Positions 47,784 through 59,471 of a stretch of DNA of 64,000 bases are shown here, piece by piece. The stretch covers positions 2,119,138 to 2,183,137 of the forward strand of contig JAJEKV010000071.1 of assembly GCA_021234155.1 (NCBI GenBank). The letters run 5' to 3'. The notes beneath the pieces were generated by a model, which was not told the DNA's origin, ran no database searches, and saw only the letters and a list, made by a program, of their open reading frames with translations. This DNA is from Isoetes taiwanensis. Taxonomy: Eukaryota > Streptophyta > Lycopodiopsida > Isoetales > Isoetaceae. The first letter of the stretch is position 1; every line of letters begins with the position of its first letter. Made by a program: the position numbers and the translations under genes.

Positions 47784-50700
47784 GGTCTTCTGGCCACGGA
47801 AATTGATCCCCAGGGCAACGTCGACGTCTTGAGTCCATTGGCAGAGACGAATCCCGGTTCCGGGGAGGCGAGATCGCCCGTCCGTCCCCAGAGCCTTGGG
47901 GAGAGGAAATTCGGGGCAAGCAGCTTCCGGGGGGATTTTAGGGTCTCCTCTCTGGCGTCAACACCCCCACTCCACGTCAAGTCACGGCGCAAGGTCCCGG
48001 CCGAATATGACAAGGAGAGGGCCTCCAAAACGTAAACCCTGTGGGTTGCCAGGTTCTAGAAGGGTTTGCGTTTTAGGGGCCGAGACTTGGTCTGTTGCAC
48101 TTGGGACCTGGCCGAGAAGCTGCAGCCGAGAATACGGAGCAAGGGGAACTGATGGAGCGGAGTTTGGGTCTGTCCTCCTCCCGATGTGGCAAGTAGAAAT
48201 CGGGGGGCGCTTTTGCAGTGGCAAGACATTCATAAATTCGCAATTAATGCATTGTACGAAAATAAATTCTGATCTTTTGCCAGCTGGATTCCTAATCCAT
48301 CTCCAAAGACACGTGACCCAATTTTTGAAATTTTCGGAGAAGGTCTAGGTCAAAGGGTTAGCTAAGGTCAAAGGAATGGAGTTTGTGGGATCGTTGTACT
48401 TGGGGTTGACCTTGGCTCGCTGGACATTATACTTGGTCTAAGATTGCATTGAGAATATAAGCATCATAACTATTAGAATGAAAATAAATGATTACAGAAA
48501 AGCATCATAACTACTAGAATGAAGATAAATGATTACGTAAAAGCAAAAGACTAGTCCGGGTTGGGGGGATTAGATTTGGTTGCTTGTGATGATGGTTGTG
48601 TTTCAAAGATCAAGGCATATGGATAGAGAGAATGCCCCTTGTTCAACTGGACCGCTCCCTAAAGCTATTTGACATGGATGGCATAATTAACTTGTAATGA
48701 AATCAATTCGGGGCAAGCAACTTAGGGGGATTTTAGGGTCTCAGCCAAGGCCAACACCCCCACTCCATGTCAAGACACGGGCAAAGGTCCACCAAATCTG
48801 ACAAGGAGAGGGTCTCCGAAACGTAAACCTTGTGACTTGCCAGATTCTAGAATGGTTTTTTGTTTTGGGGCCGAAGTTTTTGGTCTTCTCGCCACGTAAC
48901 TTGGTCCCTAGGGCAATGTCAACGTTCTGAGTCCATTGGCAGAGCCAAATCGCAGTTCTGGAGAGGGGAGGTTGCCCGTCCGTCCCCAAGGCCTTAGGGA
49001 GAGGAAATTCGGGGCAAGCAGCTTCCGGGGGGATTTTAGGGTCCGTGCTCTGGCGGCAACACCTCCACTCCACGTCAATTCAGGACGCAAGGTCCCGCCA
49101 AATCGACAAGGAGAGGGGCCAAACGTAAACCTTGTGAGTTGTCGTTCTAGAAGGGTTTATGCTTTTGGGGGCGAAGTTTTGGTCTTCTGGCCACGGAACT
49201 TGGTCCCCTGTGGCAATGTCGACGCTCGAGTCCATTGGCAGTGCCAAATCGCGATGACCCGAGAGGGGAGGTCGCCCCGCCCGTCCCTGTGGCCTTTGGG
49301 AGAGGAAATTCGGGCAAGCAGCTTCCCGGGAGATTTTAGGGTCCGTGCTCAAGGCCAACACCCCCACTCCACGCCAAGTCACGCCAAGCAAGGTCCCGCC
49401 CAAATCTAACAAGGAGAGGGCCTCCAAAACGTAAACCTTGTGGGTTGCCAGGTTCTAGAAGGGTTTCTGTTTTGGGGGCCGAGACTTGGTCTGTTGCACT
49501 TGGGACCTAGCCGAGAAGCTGCAGCCGAGAATACGGAGCAAGGGGAACTGACGGAGCGGAGTTTGGGCCTGTCCTCCTCCCGATGTGGCAAGTAGAAGTC
49601 GGGGGGTGCTTTTGCAGTGGCAAGACATTCATAAATTCGCAATTAATGCATTGTACGAAAATAAATTTTGATTTTTTGCCAGCTGGATTCCTAATCCATC
49701 TCCAAAGACACACCCAACTTTCAAATTTTCGGACAAGGTCTAGGTCAAAGGGTTAGCATTAGAATCGGTGCGGGGCAGCCCGTTGGGTGGCAACCGAAAT
49801 GGCACCCTTCCCCAAGTCAAACGAGGCCAGGACCTTGCAGGGATCCCTCACAAGAGGGGAGAGTCCGGACCCCAAGAGGCGGGATCCAAAAAAGTTCCCG
49901 AGGCAGCCCTTCCTGGCAGCGCTCCCCCGGGGGGCTGCACGCTAATGACCACCCTCCGGAGACCGTTCCCCTATCCAACCGCTGGATCCTCCGCTCAGGG
50001 GCCCCTCTTGGGGGAAGGCCCAAAAGATTCCAGATCGGTCCGGAGAACTTGTCAAACCTCGGGGCGTCCTGAGGTCGGCCTTGTAGAAATCGCAGTGTCT
50101 TGTCGTTCGGGCACCGGGGAGGCTCCGGAATGGCAAATCGACCCTGCCAAATCGTCCGAATGACGAAATTACCCTAGGGAGCAAGTTACAAGGTCGGTTT
50201 TGCAAAAGAAAGAAACACTCACGCCCTCCACGACAAGAGATCCCGTGATCCACATCCTAGGCCAATTGACTACGAGTGTGATGGAAGTGAGCTACTTTGG
50301 CGCTTCTTGAGGTCGGGTGGTCTTCCGCCACGGAACTTGGTCCCTGTGGCAATGTCGACGTCTCGAGTCCATTGGCAGAGCCAAATCGCGATTCCGAGAG
50401 GGGAGGTCGCCTCCGGCCCCCGTGAGCCTTTGGGAGAGGAAATTCGGGGCAAGCAGCTTCCTGGGGATTTTAGGGTCCCGTATCAAGGCCAACACCCCCA
50501 CTCCACGCCAAGACACCGCAAGGTCCCGCCTCGACCGGACAAGGAGAGGGCCTCCAAAACGAAACCCCGTGGGCTGCCGTGTTCTAGAAGGGTTTTGCGC
50601 TTTGGGGGCCGAGACTTGGTCTCGCTGCACTTGGGACTGGCCGAGAAGCCGCAGGTGAATACGGAGCAAGGGGAACTGATGGAGCGGAGTTTGGGCCTGT

Positions 50701-52049
50701 CCTCCTCCGATGTGGCAAATAGAAGTCGGGGGCTTTTGGCAAAGGGGCAAGACATTCATAAATTCGCAATTAATGCATTGTACTTAAAATAAATTCTGAT
50801 TTTTGCCACCGGATTCCTAATCCATCTCCAAAGACACAGCCCAATTTTCAAATTTTCAAGAAGGTCTAGGTCAAAGGGTTAGCATTAGAACGGTCGGGCA
50901 GCCTGCTGGGGCAACCGAAGCTGGCACCCTTCCCCAAGTCAAACGAGGCCAGACCTTGCAGTGGATCCCTCACAAGAGGGGAGAGTCCGGACCGCAAGAG
51001 GCGGGATCCAAAAGTTCCCCGAGGCAGCCCTTCCCGGCAGCCGCCCCGGGTCGTGACGCTTAATGACCATCCTCCCGGAGCCCCGCTCCCCTATCCGGAC
51101 CGCTGGATCCTCCGCTCAGGGGCCCCTCTTCGAAAGCCCAAAAGATTCCAGATCGGTTCGGAGAACTTGTCAAACCGCTGGGCGCCCCGAGGTCGGCCTT
51201 TGTAGAAACCGCAGTTGTCTTGTCGTTCGCATCGGGAGGTTCCGAATAGCAAATCGACCCTGCCAAATCGTCCGGAATGGCTTAAATTACCCTAGGGAGC
51301 AAGTTACAAGGTCGGTTTTGCAAAAGAAAGAAACACTCACGCCCGCGACGACAAGATCCCGCATCCACATCCTAGGCCAATTGACTACGAAAGTGTGATG
51401 GAAGTGAGCTACTTTGGCGCTCTGGAGGTCGGGTGGTCTTCTGGCCACGGAACTTGGTCCCCAGTGGCAATGTCGACATTCTCGAGTCCATTGGCGAGCC
51501 AAATCGCGGATTCCGAGAGGGAGGTCGCCCGTCCGGCCCCTCGTGGCCTTGGGGAGAGGAAATTCAAGGCAAGCAGCTTCCGGGGATTTTAGGGTCCCGC
51601 TCAAGCGCCAACACCCCCACTCCACGCCAAGTCACGCGCAAAGGTCCCGCCTCTCGACCGACAAGGAGAGGGCCTTCAAAACGTAAAACCCCGTGGGTTG
51701 CCGATTCTAGAAGGGTTTGCGTTTTGGGGGGCCGAGACTTGGTTTGTTGCACTTGGGACTGGCCGAAAGAAGCCGCAGCCGAGAATACGGAGCAAGGGGA
51801 AACCTGACGGAGCGGAGTTTGGGCCTGTCCTCCTCCCGATGTGGCAAGTAGAAGTCGGGGGGCGCTTTTGCAGTGGCATGACATTCATAAATTCACAATT
51901 AATGCATTGTACGAAAATAAATTCTGATTTTTTGCTAGCTGGATTCCTAATTCATCTCCAGCACACAGCCCAATTTTCGAAATTTTCGGAGAAGGTCTAG
52001 CTCAAAGGGTTAGCATTAGAATGGTCGGGGCAGCCCGTTGCAGGGCAAC
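47784..52049. repeat. Complex tandem array, higher-order unit ~1.1 kb
   Basis: Four blocks recur. a: TCTTCTGGCCACGGAACTTG...GCAAGCAGCTTCC. b: AACACCCCCACTCCACG...GGTTCTAGAAGGGTTT. c: TTGCACTTGGGACCTGGCCG...TAGGTCAAAGGGTTAGC. d: GCAGCCCGTTG...GATGGAAGTGAGCTACTTTGG. Order is a-b-c (47784-48360), unique (48360-48700), b-a-b-a-b-c (48700-49755), d, a-b-c (50310-50885), d, a-b-c (51430-52015), and the start of d, where the retrotransposon inserted. Copies differ by substitutions and many small indels. Apparent ORFs of 60-160 codons on both strands shift from copy to copy and are not genes. Confidence 0.85.
52045..52049. repeat. Presumed target-site duplication GCAAC
   Basis: Five bases before the LTR, within the d block of the tandem array (undisturbed copies read GGCAACCGAA). 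The partner copy lies beyond the window. Confidence 0.5.
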
Positions 52050-53615
52050 TGTGACGTCCCCTACTCGTATACGGTGCTCTCACCGTATACAAACAGGAGT
52101 TCTTCCCCCACACCAGCTCCATGCTGATACAGGGCCCTCCACATATCACTGCACCCCTAACGAGTCCCAGTGGGAAGAGTGAAGATGTCATTCTACCCTG
52201 TCTCCCTCAGGGCCTACCTAGCTGCGGAAGCGTAAACATACATGTCAGTATACAACATAATCCTCCATCCACCCAGAAGGGTGGTGCATCAACATCTGCA
52301 TAGACAATGGTCAGCACATCACATAGGGGTCCTACCCAAGGCTCAGACTCAAGGGGTTGACTGACGGCTTGGGTCTCCAGAGTTCATTGCAGACAGAATT
52401 CATAGCAATGGATTTGGCTGGCATATGAACATGGCTTAGGGTTGTCCACTCCATCCACCCCTCCTGTGCACACTTTGCAGAGTAGGCTAAAAGGTGTCGG
52501 GACCTGACTGTAGCCCGCCGGATGCATAGCCGAAAGGGCTATTCCTGGGGTTCATCCTCCCAGTTCCGATGGGGCAGGAAGGGATCACTCCCTCCAGAGA
52601 TCTACATGCTGACTTAAGGTGATTAGAGGGCCACTGCCCTTATTCGACTGAACCCAATGGAAAGTGAACACCACTTCACGGGTGTCGAGCCCATGCCTTG
52701 CCCACACGCAGTGGCAAGCCATCAGACCTATTCACAATGATCCCTGGTAGGCTTTACACACCAGAGGGATCGTTCAAGAATCAGGACATGAACCTCCCTC
52801 TTAGCCAGTCTGGCCCCTTCACCCACAACCAGGTGGGGTTCTTGTACACAGGCCGAATCTACGGTGTTCTAGAGAGGCTACTCTAGGAGCATCAACTACA
52901 AAGCTTTAGGGCCTCTACCCCCCCTTCCCAATACAAGGAGTTCACAGAGATACATCATCCATATACATCACAGAAGAACTAAAGAACTAGATCTAATCTA
53001 TATCATAGAGTTAGGTTCTTTAGTTAGTGTCTGGGATCTAGAGATCTAGATAGCTGCTATGGGCAATTTTAATAGGCTAAACCTACTGATTCTATGACTA
53101 GAAGACGGTTTAAGCTATTAAATTGACCAAATACCTGATCCTTGAGTGGCTCCTCCTGACCTGAGTTCAACCATCCGGCCGAGCTGATCGAATCAGGAAA
53201 ACGGATGATTTAATTCGCCAAGGGGCTGCTCGGGAGGCGGTTTTGGCTCCTGGGGCAGCCAAAACAGAGCTCTAAAACCCTAAGGACGAAAACTAGCAAG
53301 CTAGGGTTTTCCTACCCTAAATAGACATGGGGTTTAGGGCTAGGGTTTCCAATTACCCATTTTGGCATGTGGGATAATTGGAAAGGCCCCACTTGCCTTT
53401 AATGGCTAGGTGGCAAAATGTGCCTACATGGAAAGGTGTGCCCACATTAATGTGCACATGTGCACATTAATAACATGTGAACATATCTAGCAAGTTGCCC
53501 CTAGGGCTACTTACCTGGCTATCCGTTGGCGTACACGTCGGTCGGAGTGGCGTGTACGCTGGCGCAGGCAAAGCAAGATACGCCCCGGGGTCGATATCGC
53601 GGCCGGAACGTCACA
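52050..53615 (-). repeat. 3' LTR of the chromovirus (1566 bp)
   Basis: In plus-strand view begins TGTGACGTCCCC and ends GGAACGTCACA, so the LTR has TG...CA ends with an 8-bp inverted TGTGACGT/ACGTCACA. On the minus strand the LTR starts TGTGACGTTCCGGCC directly after the polypurine tract. It contains several telobox-like AAACCCTA/TAGGGTTT motifs between 53270 and 53350, a motif class common in plant promoters; function here is not shown. Confidence 0.93.
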
Positions 53616-53628
53616 TTCTCCCCACCTT
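53616..53628 (-). other. Polypurine tract
   Basis: Minus-strand AAGGTGGGGAGAA directly before the LTR start TGTGACG, the usual plus-strand DNA primer of gypsy elements. A second CCCCACCTTG copy lies near 53660. The stretch 53.63-54.48 kb between the PPT and the pol end is the element's 3' untranslated part with no gene seen. Confidence 0.9.
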
Positions 53629-54479
53629 GAAATGATGTTGTCCGCAGCATCGTGGGTCTCCCCACCTTGGGATCTTCCTAATCTGCAACCTGCAATCAAC
53701 GTGATGCCTACAATATAATACTTATACATTTACCAAGGTTACCCTAAGGTAATATTTTTAGAACATTATTACGTCATTATACTATGGAATACTTATCAAT
53801 TCATAACACCATTAAACAAGTTATTCACTATCTTAAGTTAGACAAAATTTCAACATTTTATATCTATAATTATTGTTCGAGGTACTCTTCGTTCCTTGCA
53901 ACACATTCCAACAAAATTTGTGTTGCAAGTCTTAGCTCGACCTCCTTGCCCTCCGGAGCGCTCTACTGGCCTGCAGGTCGACACTACGTTAGTACCATTT
54001 TAATTATTTAATAAATTTTGGTTATATGGTGACCAACCCACCTATCTACATGAATGCATGGCTAATCTCCCGGCGTAGGAAGAGGATGAATCTTCCATAA
54101 TGGCCGTGGAGATAGCGCCTATATGCCTATATGCCGCTCATGCCTACACCTCTAGTTGCCCAGCGTGGAGGATATCCTTCTCGCGTGGGGGGCGTGAAGG
54201 ATAGATTCCTCCTATCAAAGCATATATGGGGCTAAAGGTGCCTTTCCTATCAATGCATTCCTTAATGACCTCCTTTCTCTCGAGGTCGTCTACTTCCGTG
54301 GAACAGAAGTAGACTTTCTAATCTACCTTCCACTCATCAAGTGGAAACGCGGTCATGCCTACATTGACATTACACCACACCCTAGAGATCACCATAGTGG
54401 TCTCATCATCGGTCACAACGCATGCGACCCATACCAAGCATAGGTTGCATGCGTAGATTAATCCTAACTACACAAGAAT

Positions 54480-55690
54480 TAACCTACACAAATCGACATG
54501 TCTGAGCCGATTTCTTCGGAAATGACCTTGCCGTCCCATTGCTCCATAAACTGTGGGTATTGCTTTACTAAATCCTTCTTAAGTACCCGTCGCGTCTTCC
54601 ACTGGCAAGTGTTTCCACTTGACCAATTATTGGAGGAACTCCGACCTCCTTGTTTTCTTGAAAGCTTTATCAAGAATCAATTCTGGGACTATTTCCAGCT
54701 GCTCCTCCGTCATTTCCAACAATGTTGGGGTGTCCAAGACTTCGTCTGGATTTGGAGTATGCTTCTTCAACAAACTTACGTGGAAGACCTTATGAATCTT
54801 TAGGTGTGCTGGCAAGTCTAGCTTGTAGGATTGATTACCTACTCTTTTGACTATTCTGAAGGGTCCAGCCCACCTTGGAGCAAGCTTCTTGCAATTCCCG
54901 ATCCTGAGCTTCGCCTGCTTCACCTTGATCTTGAGCCATACATCATCTCCAACTTTGAACTCTCTCGACTGCTCGATGCTTGTCTACGATGCTCTTTTTG
55001 TCGACTTCTTGTCGCTAGCAGATATCCTCGAACCTCTTCCACGAGCTCTTTGATATCGGCCAACATCTCTGCCGAAACTTCCACTTTTGACACGGGTTGT
55101 GCCAAGTGTCCGGAGTTAGGCAATCGATAGCCAGAATTGATCATAAATGGCGACATTTGGGATGATTCCCGCTTGGTGCTATTGTATGCAAACTCCACCA
55201 AGTGAATAAATTCTTCCCACATACTTTGCTTATTCCGACATATAGTTTCGTAGCATGTCTTCTAGGATCCTGTTGGTCCGCTCCGTTTGGCCATCCGTCT
55301 GAGGATGATATGCCGTGCTCATGGATAGTTTGGTCTGAATCGCCGCAGAAAGAGGTCTTGCCAAAAAGCACTCATGAACCCGGATCCCCGCTTCGGAGAT
55401 AATCTCCCTTGGCATGCCATGAAGCCTAAAGATCTCTTTGGTGAAGAGCTTTGTTGTATCCATAGTCAGACTCGTGGTCCCGCAAGGCGAAAATGTGCCA
55501 TCTTCGACAACTTGTCACACCACTACCATCAAGGCATCCTTCCCTTCTTTGTTCTTGAGAGTCCCGTGATAAAATCCATGCCGATTACCTCCCACTTAGC
55601 GTTTGGCACCGCTTAATGGCTCTAATGCCCCCGAATTCGGCTGCTCCGCCTTCGCCTGGCCGGCATAGCCGACATTCCTTGATGTAGCGA
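54480..55690 (-). pseudogene. pol: Integrase core and chromodomain-like C terminus
   Basis: Continues from the zinc-binding region (KECRLCR after an in-frame TAG). Core pieces: WEVIGMDFITGLSRTKKG (first Asp), a frame change, STAYHPQTDGQTERTNRILE (catalytic Glu), then WEEFIHLVEFAYNST and KLAPRWAGPFRIVKRVGNQS. The C-terminal module reads LILDKAFKKTRRSEFLQ, stop, LVKWKHLPVEDAT, then in another frame DLVKQYPQFMEQWDG. LVKWKxLPxEDATW is a chromodomain signature of chromoviral integrases, which bind methylated H3. The second catalytic Asp region is garbled by frame changes. Non-functional in this copy. Confidence 0.85.
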
Positions 55691-55692
55691 AG

Positions 55693-56901
55693 CTACCGCT
55701 TCTTCATTCCTGGCCAATAATAGCTGCTGCGTACTTTGAAATATGTTTTCATGAATCCCGCATGGCCAGCTATTGGGCTGTTGTGCGTGTCATGGAGGAT
55801 CAATTTCCTTACACCTGATGATTCGGGTACGCACAACTTGTCCTTATGATATAATAGGTTGCCCTTCTTCTTATAATGCTTGAAGGCTTCCCGCTCTTTA
55901 TCTGTTCTAGCCTCCCTCGAGAGGCTTGCCCATACTTCCCTGAAATCCACATCCGTTGGCAAGGTCTCTTCAATCTTCTTACCAAAGTCGCTGGAGAGCG
56001 TCGAAATTGCATTGCAATGCATTCTAGTTGTCAGGGGGTGCCTTGAAAGCGCATCCGCTACCACATTGAGCTTCCCCGGCTTGTAGACTATCTCAAAGTC
56101 ATATTCCTCGAGGAACTCCATCCACCTCCGCTGCCTCAGATTGAGGTGTGGTTGCGTGAATACATACTGGTGGCTCTGATGGTCGGTATCCAATTGGAAC
56201 TTCCTTCCCAAGAGATAGTGCCTCCATATTCTTAATGCCCTGACAACCGCAAGCAATTCCTGATCATGCGTGGGGTAGCGCGTTTCGGCGTCGTTCATTT
56301 TCCTGGAGTCATACGCTACCACACGCTCTTCTTGCATAAGCACTGCGCCTGTAGCTATCTTACTCGCATCTGTTGCTACCAGCTTATCTTTATCCGGGTC
56401 CGGCAGGGTCAAGACAGGGGCTGTCGTTAGAGCTTCTTTCAACAATTCAAACCCCTTTTGGGCTTTCTTGTGCCAATGCTCTACCCAATCCTTCACCTTC
56501 TCTGCCCTCGTTAGGTCTGTTAACGGGGCTGCTATCTTAGCAAAGTTCTTCACGAACTTCCTGTAGTACCCTGCTAGCCCGAGGAAACTTCTGACCTCAT
56601 GCACATTCTTCGACGCCGGCCACTGAATCACTGCTTCAATCTTGGCGGGGTCCGTCGAGATGCCTTCTGCTGAGATCATATGACCAAGGTATTCCACCTT
56701 CTCCGTTGCGAAGTGGCACTTCGACAACTTGGCGTACAACTGGTGCCTCCTCAACTTCTCCAGCACTCTTCTCAAGTGTTGTACGTGCTCTTCAAGGGAT
56801 CTGCTATACACCAAAATGTCATCAAAGAAAACAATCACAAAGGTGTCTAGGAACTCCCTGAAGATATCGTTCATGAGCCTCATGAACGTCGCGGGGGGCA
56901 T
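55693..56901 (-). CDS. pol: RT C-terminal half, RNase H and integrase HHCC start
   Basis: An uninterrupted 402-codon frame. It begins with the RT palm ([15 protein letters not shown], then [12 protein letters not shown], the catalytic FFDD box), [15 protein letters not shown] and [17 protein letters not shown]. RNase H follows with [49 protein letters not shown] and [10 protein letters not shown] (D-E-D-D all present). It ends with [18 protein letters not shown] and YYWPGMKKR, the histidine half of the integrase zinc finger, before a TAG. It joins the upstream RT frame through a run of six C bases near 56895, where one extra C explains the frame change. Confidence 0.95.
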   Translation of the reverse strand: MPPATFMRLMNDIFREFLDTFVIVFFDDILVYSRSLEEHVQHLRRVLEKLRRHQLYAKLSKCHFATEKVEYLGHMISAEGISTDPAKIEAVIQWPASKNVHEVRSFLGLAGYYRKFVKNFAKIAAPLTDLTRAEKVKDWVEHWHKKAQKGFELLKEALTTAPVLTLPDPDKDKLVATDASKIATGAVLMQEERVVAYDSRKMNDAETRYPTHDQELLAVVRALRIWRHYLLGRKFQLDTDHQSHQYVFTQPHLNLRQRRWMEFLEEYDFEIVYKPGKLNVVADALSRHPLTTRMHCNAISTLSSDFGKKIEETLPTDVDFREVWASLSREARTDKEREAFKHYKKKGNLLYHKDKLCVPESSGVRKLILHDTHNSPIAGHAGFMKTYFKVRSSYYWPGMKKR

Positions 56902-57748
56902 TTGATAAGCCGAAAGGCATTACCGTGAACTCATAATGCCCATACCACGTCCTGAAGGCGGTTTTATGGATATCTTCTTCCTTTATGCGGATCTGATGAT
57001 AACCTGACCTTAAGTCGATTTTGGAGAAGATCTTTGCTCCTTGAAGCTGATCCATCAAGTCGTCGGATCTTGGAAGCGCATACTTATTCTTAATGGTGTG
57101 CTTGTTCAACTGCCTATAGTCTATGCACATCCTTAAACTACCATCCTTCTTCTTAACAAAGAGAATGGGCGCTCCAAATGGCGAGACACTAGGTCTAATG
57201 AAACCTAGGTCAAGCAGCTCCTGCAACTGCTTCTTTAGCTCCGACAATTCCTGCGTTGTCATTCTATATGGAGCCTTGCTTGTTGGCTTTGTTCCCGGTT
57301 CGAGTGCTATCTCGCACTCGACTCCCCTATAAGGAGGGAGTTGCTTGATCTCATCTGGAAAGAGATCATGGAACTCCGCGGATCGCCTTTTAGCTATTTG
57401 CTTCGGCAACTTGCTGAGCACCTTGTCTTCTTTGCTTCCTTCCAATTCCGGTTCACTAATCTCAAGCTTGAAGATATATGCCACTTGCTCACTCTTGATG
57501 CACTTGAACAGCCGTTTAGAAGACATACACTGCACGATGGGAACAACTTCTTTACCTGTTATCTCAATGATCTTGCCGTCGGGTGTTGGGAAGGTCACCT
57601 TCCGCTTTCCACAATCAATGATGGCCCTTGCTGGTCCAAGGTACTCCATACCTATGATCAAGTCGTATTTGCCAATGCCCATTACTTTGCCCCCATCCGA
57701 TATTAATCCCCTCGCAAGTCGATGTCGGTTGATTCTCTTGCCCGCCAC
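56822..57748 (-). CDS. pol: Reverse transcriptase N-terminal half
   Basis: Reads [11 protein letters not shown] (post-protease), [68 protein letters not shown] and [20 protein letters not shown], the classic Ty3/gypsy RT finger and palm motifs. It is in frame with the upstream protease frame except for a TAA at 57755-57757, and changes frame at SNAP to join the next segment. Confidence 0.95.
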   Translation of the reverse strand: MAGKRINRHRLARGLISDGGKVMGIGKYDLIIGMEYLGPARAIIDCGKRKVTFPTPDGKIIEITGKEVVPIVQCMSSKRLFKCIKSEQVAYIFKLEISEPELEGSKEDKVLSKLPKQIAKRRSAEFHDLFPDEIKQLPPYRGVECEIALEPGTKPTSKAPYRMTTQELSELKKQLQELLDLGFIRPSVSPFGAPILFVKKKDGSLRMCIDYRQLNKHTIKNKYALPRSDDLMDQLQGAKIFSKIDLRSGYHQIRIKEEDIHKTAFRTWYGHYEFTVMPFGLSNAPRDVHEAHERYLQGVPRHLCDCFL

Positions 57749-57754
57749 CGCCTT

Positions 57755-58030
57755 TTACCGCCCACTTGCTAAGACAACGGCCCTTGGCTTTGACTTTAGT
57801 GGTTTCAACTTCAACATTTGAACCATTCTGGGGGATGCAAAGTTATGGCTACTTCCCGAATCTATCAGGACTATAAATGACTTGGCCTTGGCCTTCCCTA
57901 CTGTGGAAATTACCTTATACTGGCTCTCTGCTTGCTCTGTATCTATTGCGGCAAAGATATGACACTCACCCCGAATGTAGTCGCGGGCTTCCTCGCCGCC
58001 GTCGTCGCACAGAGTGTCCCAATCTCCCAA
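57755..58030 (-). CDS. pol: Retroviral-type aspartic protease
   Basis: SFIVLIDSGSSHNFASPRMV carries the DSG catalytic motif (D-[ST]-G) of retropepsins; VVLASGR follows. The frame ends at a TAA before the RT frame. A cysteine pair from a degraded gag zinc knuckle (ICYECGLHE) lies just upstream in another frame (58084-58060). Confidence 0.85.
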   Translation of the reverse strand: MGDWDTLCDDGGEEARDYIRGECHIFAAIDTEQAESQYKVISTVGKAKAKSFIVLIDSGSSHNFASPRMVQMLKLKPLKSKPRAVVLASGR

Positions 58031-58034
58031 CTCT

Positions 58035-59296
58035 CATGAAGGCCGCACTCATAACATATGGGCAGTTCATTTTGTCCTATGGTTCGGCCGGAAGCACCAA
58101 GCACGTACCGCTTTTCTATGCACTCCTGTCTCTTTTCCTTGGGCATGGCATGCAAAAAGGATCGCACTACCTTGGAGTAGTTTGACCCTTCTTGTTTGTC
58201 TTTGAAGGACACCTGCTTCTTCTCCTGTTGCTTCCCTTGATTGCCACTATATGGGGCTCTAGCTGGTCCTGGGGTGGGCCGTCCCGGGCTAAAAGCACGC
58301 CTTTGCCTTTATCCCGTAATATTGCCTTTCGCCGCTTATTACGAGGTCCCGTTCCTTGCAAGCTTATTGCCTTGGACTCCGCTTCGGATACTCTTCTAGG
58401 GTTTATTGCCCTTACAAGCTTGCGGATCTCCTCATTCAGACCTTCAATGTAGCTTTCTACTGCATGCTTCTCACCCAACTTTGGCACATACTGACCTCGA
58501 CCTCATGAATTCCCTCAGATATTTTTCAGACCGACTTGTTGCCTTTTGCAACCTGTAGAACTGGCGCATCATCTTTGGACTTGTGCTCTCTTGGAACGTA
58601 ATGGCGCTTGAAGGCTTTAGCAAACTTCTTGAACCTGCAAGCATCCCTGCTTAAGCCATGAGCCTTGGCGTAACCCTTCCACCAAATGCGTCTTTGCTCC
58701 TCAGGGTTATTTGTTGCCACCCTACCTTTATCCTTATCCTTCATACCATAGGCGTTTGCCATATTCGGCTCATCTCGTCAAGCCAAGCCTCCGCCTCCAT
58801 GCGACCGACCTATTCTGCTTTGAGAATTGCTCGAGCTTCCTAGCCTTCCAAACATTTTCCAATGCGAGTCTACTTTCTTACGGTAGTCGAGGTTCTTGTG
58901 TCCCTTTGTCGTCCGGTCAGGGGTGTTCCTCGCCTTTCATCCGTTGGGACTTGGTTACGCTCTTCTTCTTCCTCAAAATCAGTGCGAATGAAGCTTGAGT
59001 CGGAGGAGTCCGAGCTGGGGACCTTCCTCTCTTGCTCCTCTTCTTGTCTCTTCTGCTCTCCGGCTGATGCTTCTGCGGCGGTTGGCGTTACCGAGACTCG
59101 AACTCTCCCGCCAGGCGGCTAGCAAAGCCTTTATCTGCTCAAGGTCCGTCCTCATTTGCGATATTTCTTCTTCTGGGGTCATGGGTCCAAATTCTTCAAG
59201 CAGGTTCCTTGCCGGGCGTGGCCTGGGCGGACTCTGTTCTTCCATAAGTTCTCGCAGTTGTCGTTCCCCTGCGCTTAGGCCTCTAGCTGCATACAC
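58035..59296 (-). pseudogene. gag: gag (capsid/nucleocapsid), broken
   Basis: Segments in three frames follow the gag order. EEQSPPRPRPARNLLEEFG and RTDLEQIKALLAAW come first (59240-59120), then an R/E/D-rich linker and EAEAWLDEMSRIWQ. Next is RFKKFAKAFKRHYVPREHKS (near 58640-58570), then YIEGLNEEIRKLVRAINPRR (near 58440), then a degraded zinc knuckle. Several frame changes occur. The first in-frame ATG is at MEEQSPPRP; a TATA-like CTATAAAT lies near 59392 on the minus strand. Confidence 0.8.
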
Positions 59297-59471
59297 AAGT
59301 GGTTCATAGCTATATGGTTAGTTTTCCTTGTTCTCTTGCATTATTTATGTTTGTTGGTATGGTTGGGGACACAAAATGCATCAACAAAACATTTATAGAG
59401 CAAAAGAAATTATATTCATATTTTATAATATGCTAATACAAAATTACAACTTCCGGGATTAAGACTGCTAA

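Noticed and set aside
47687-52000. Many ORFs of 60-160 codons on both strands in the tandem array
   Set aside because: They appear, shift frame and vanish between repeat copies, and none has a recognisable domain.
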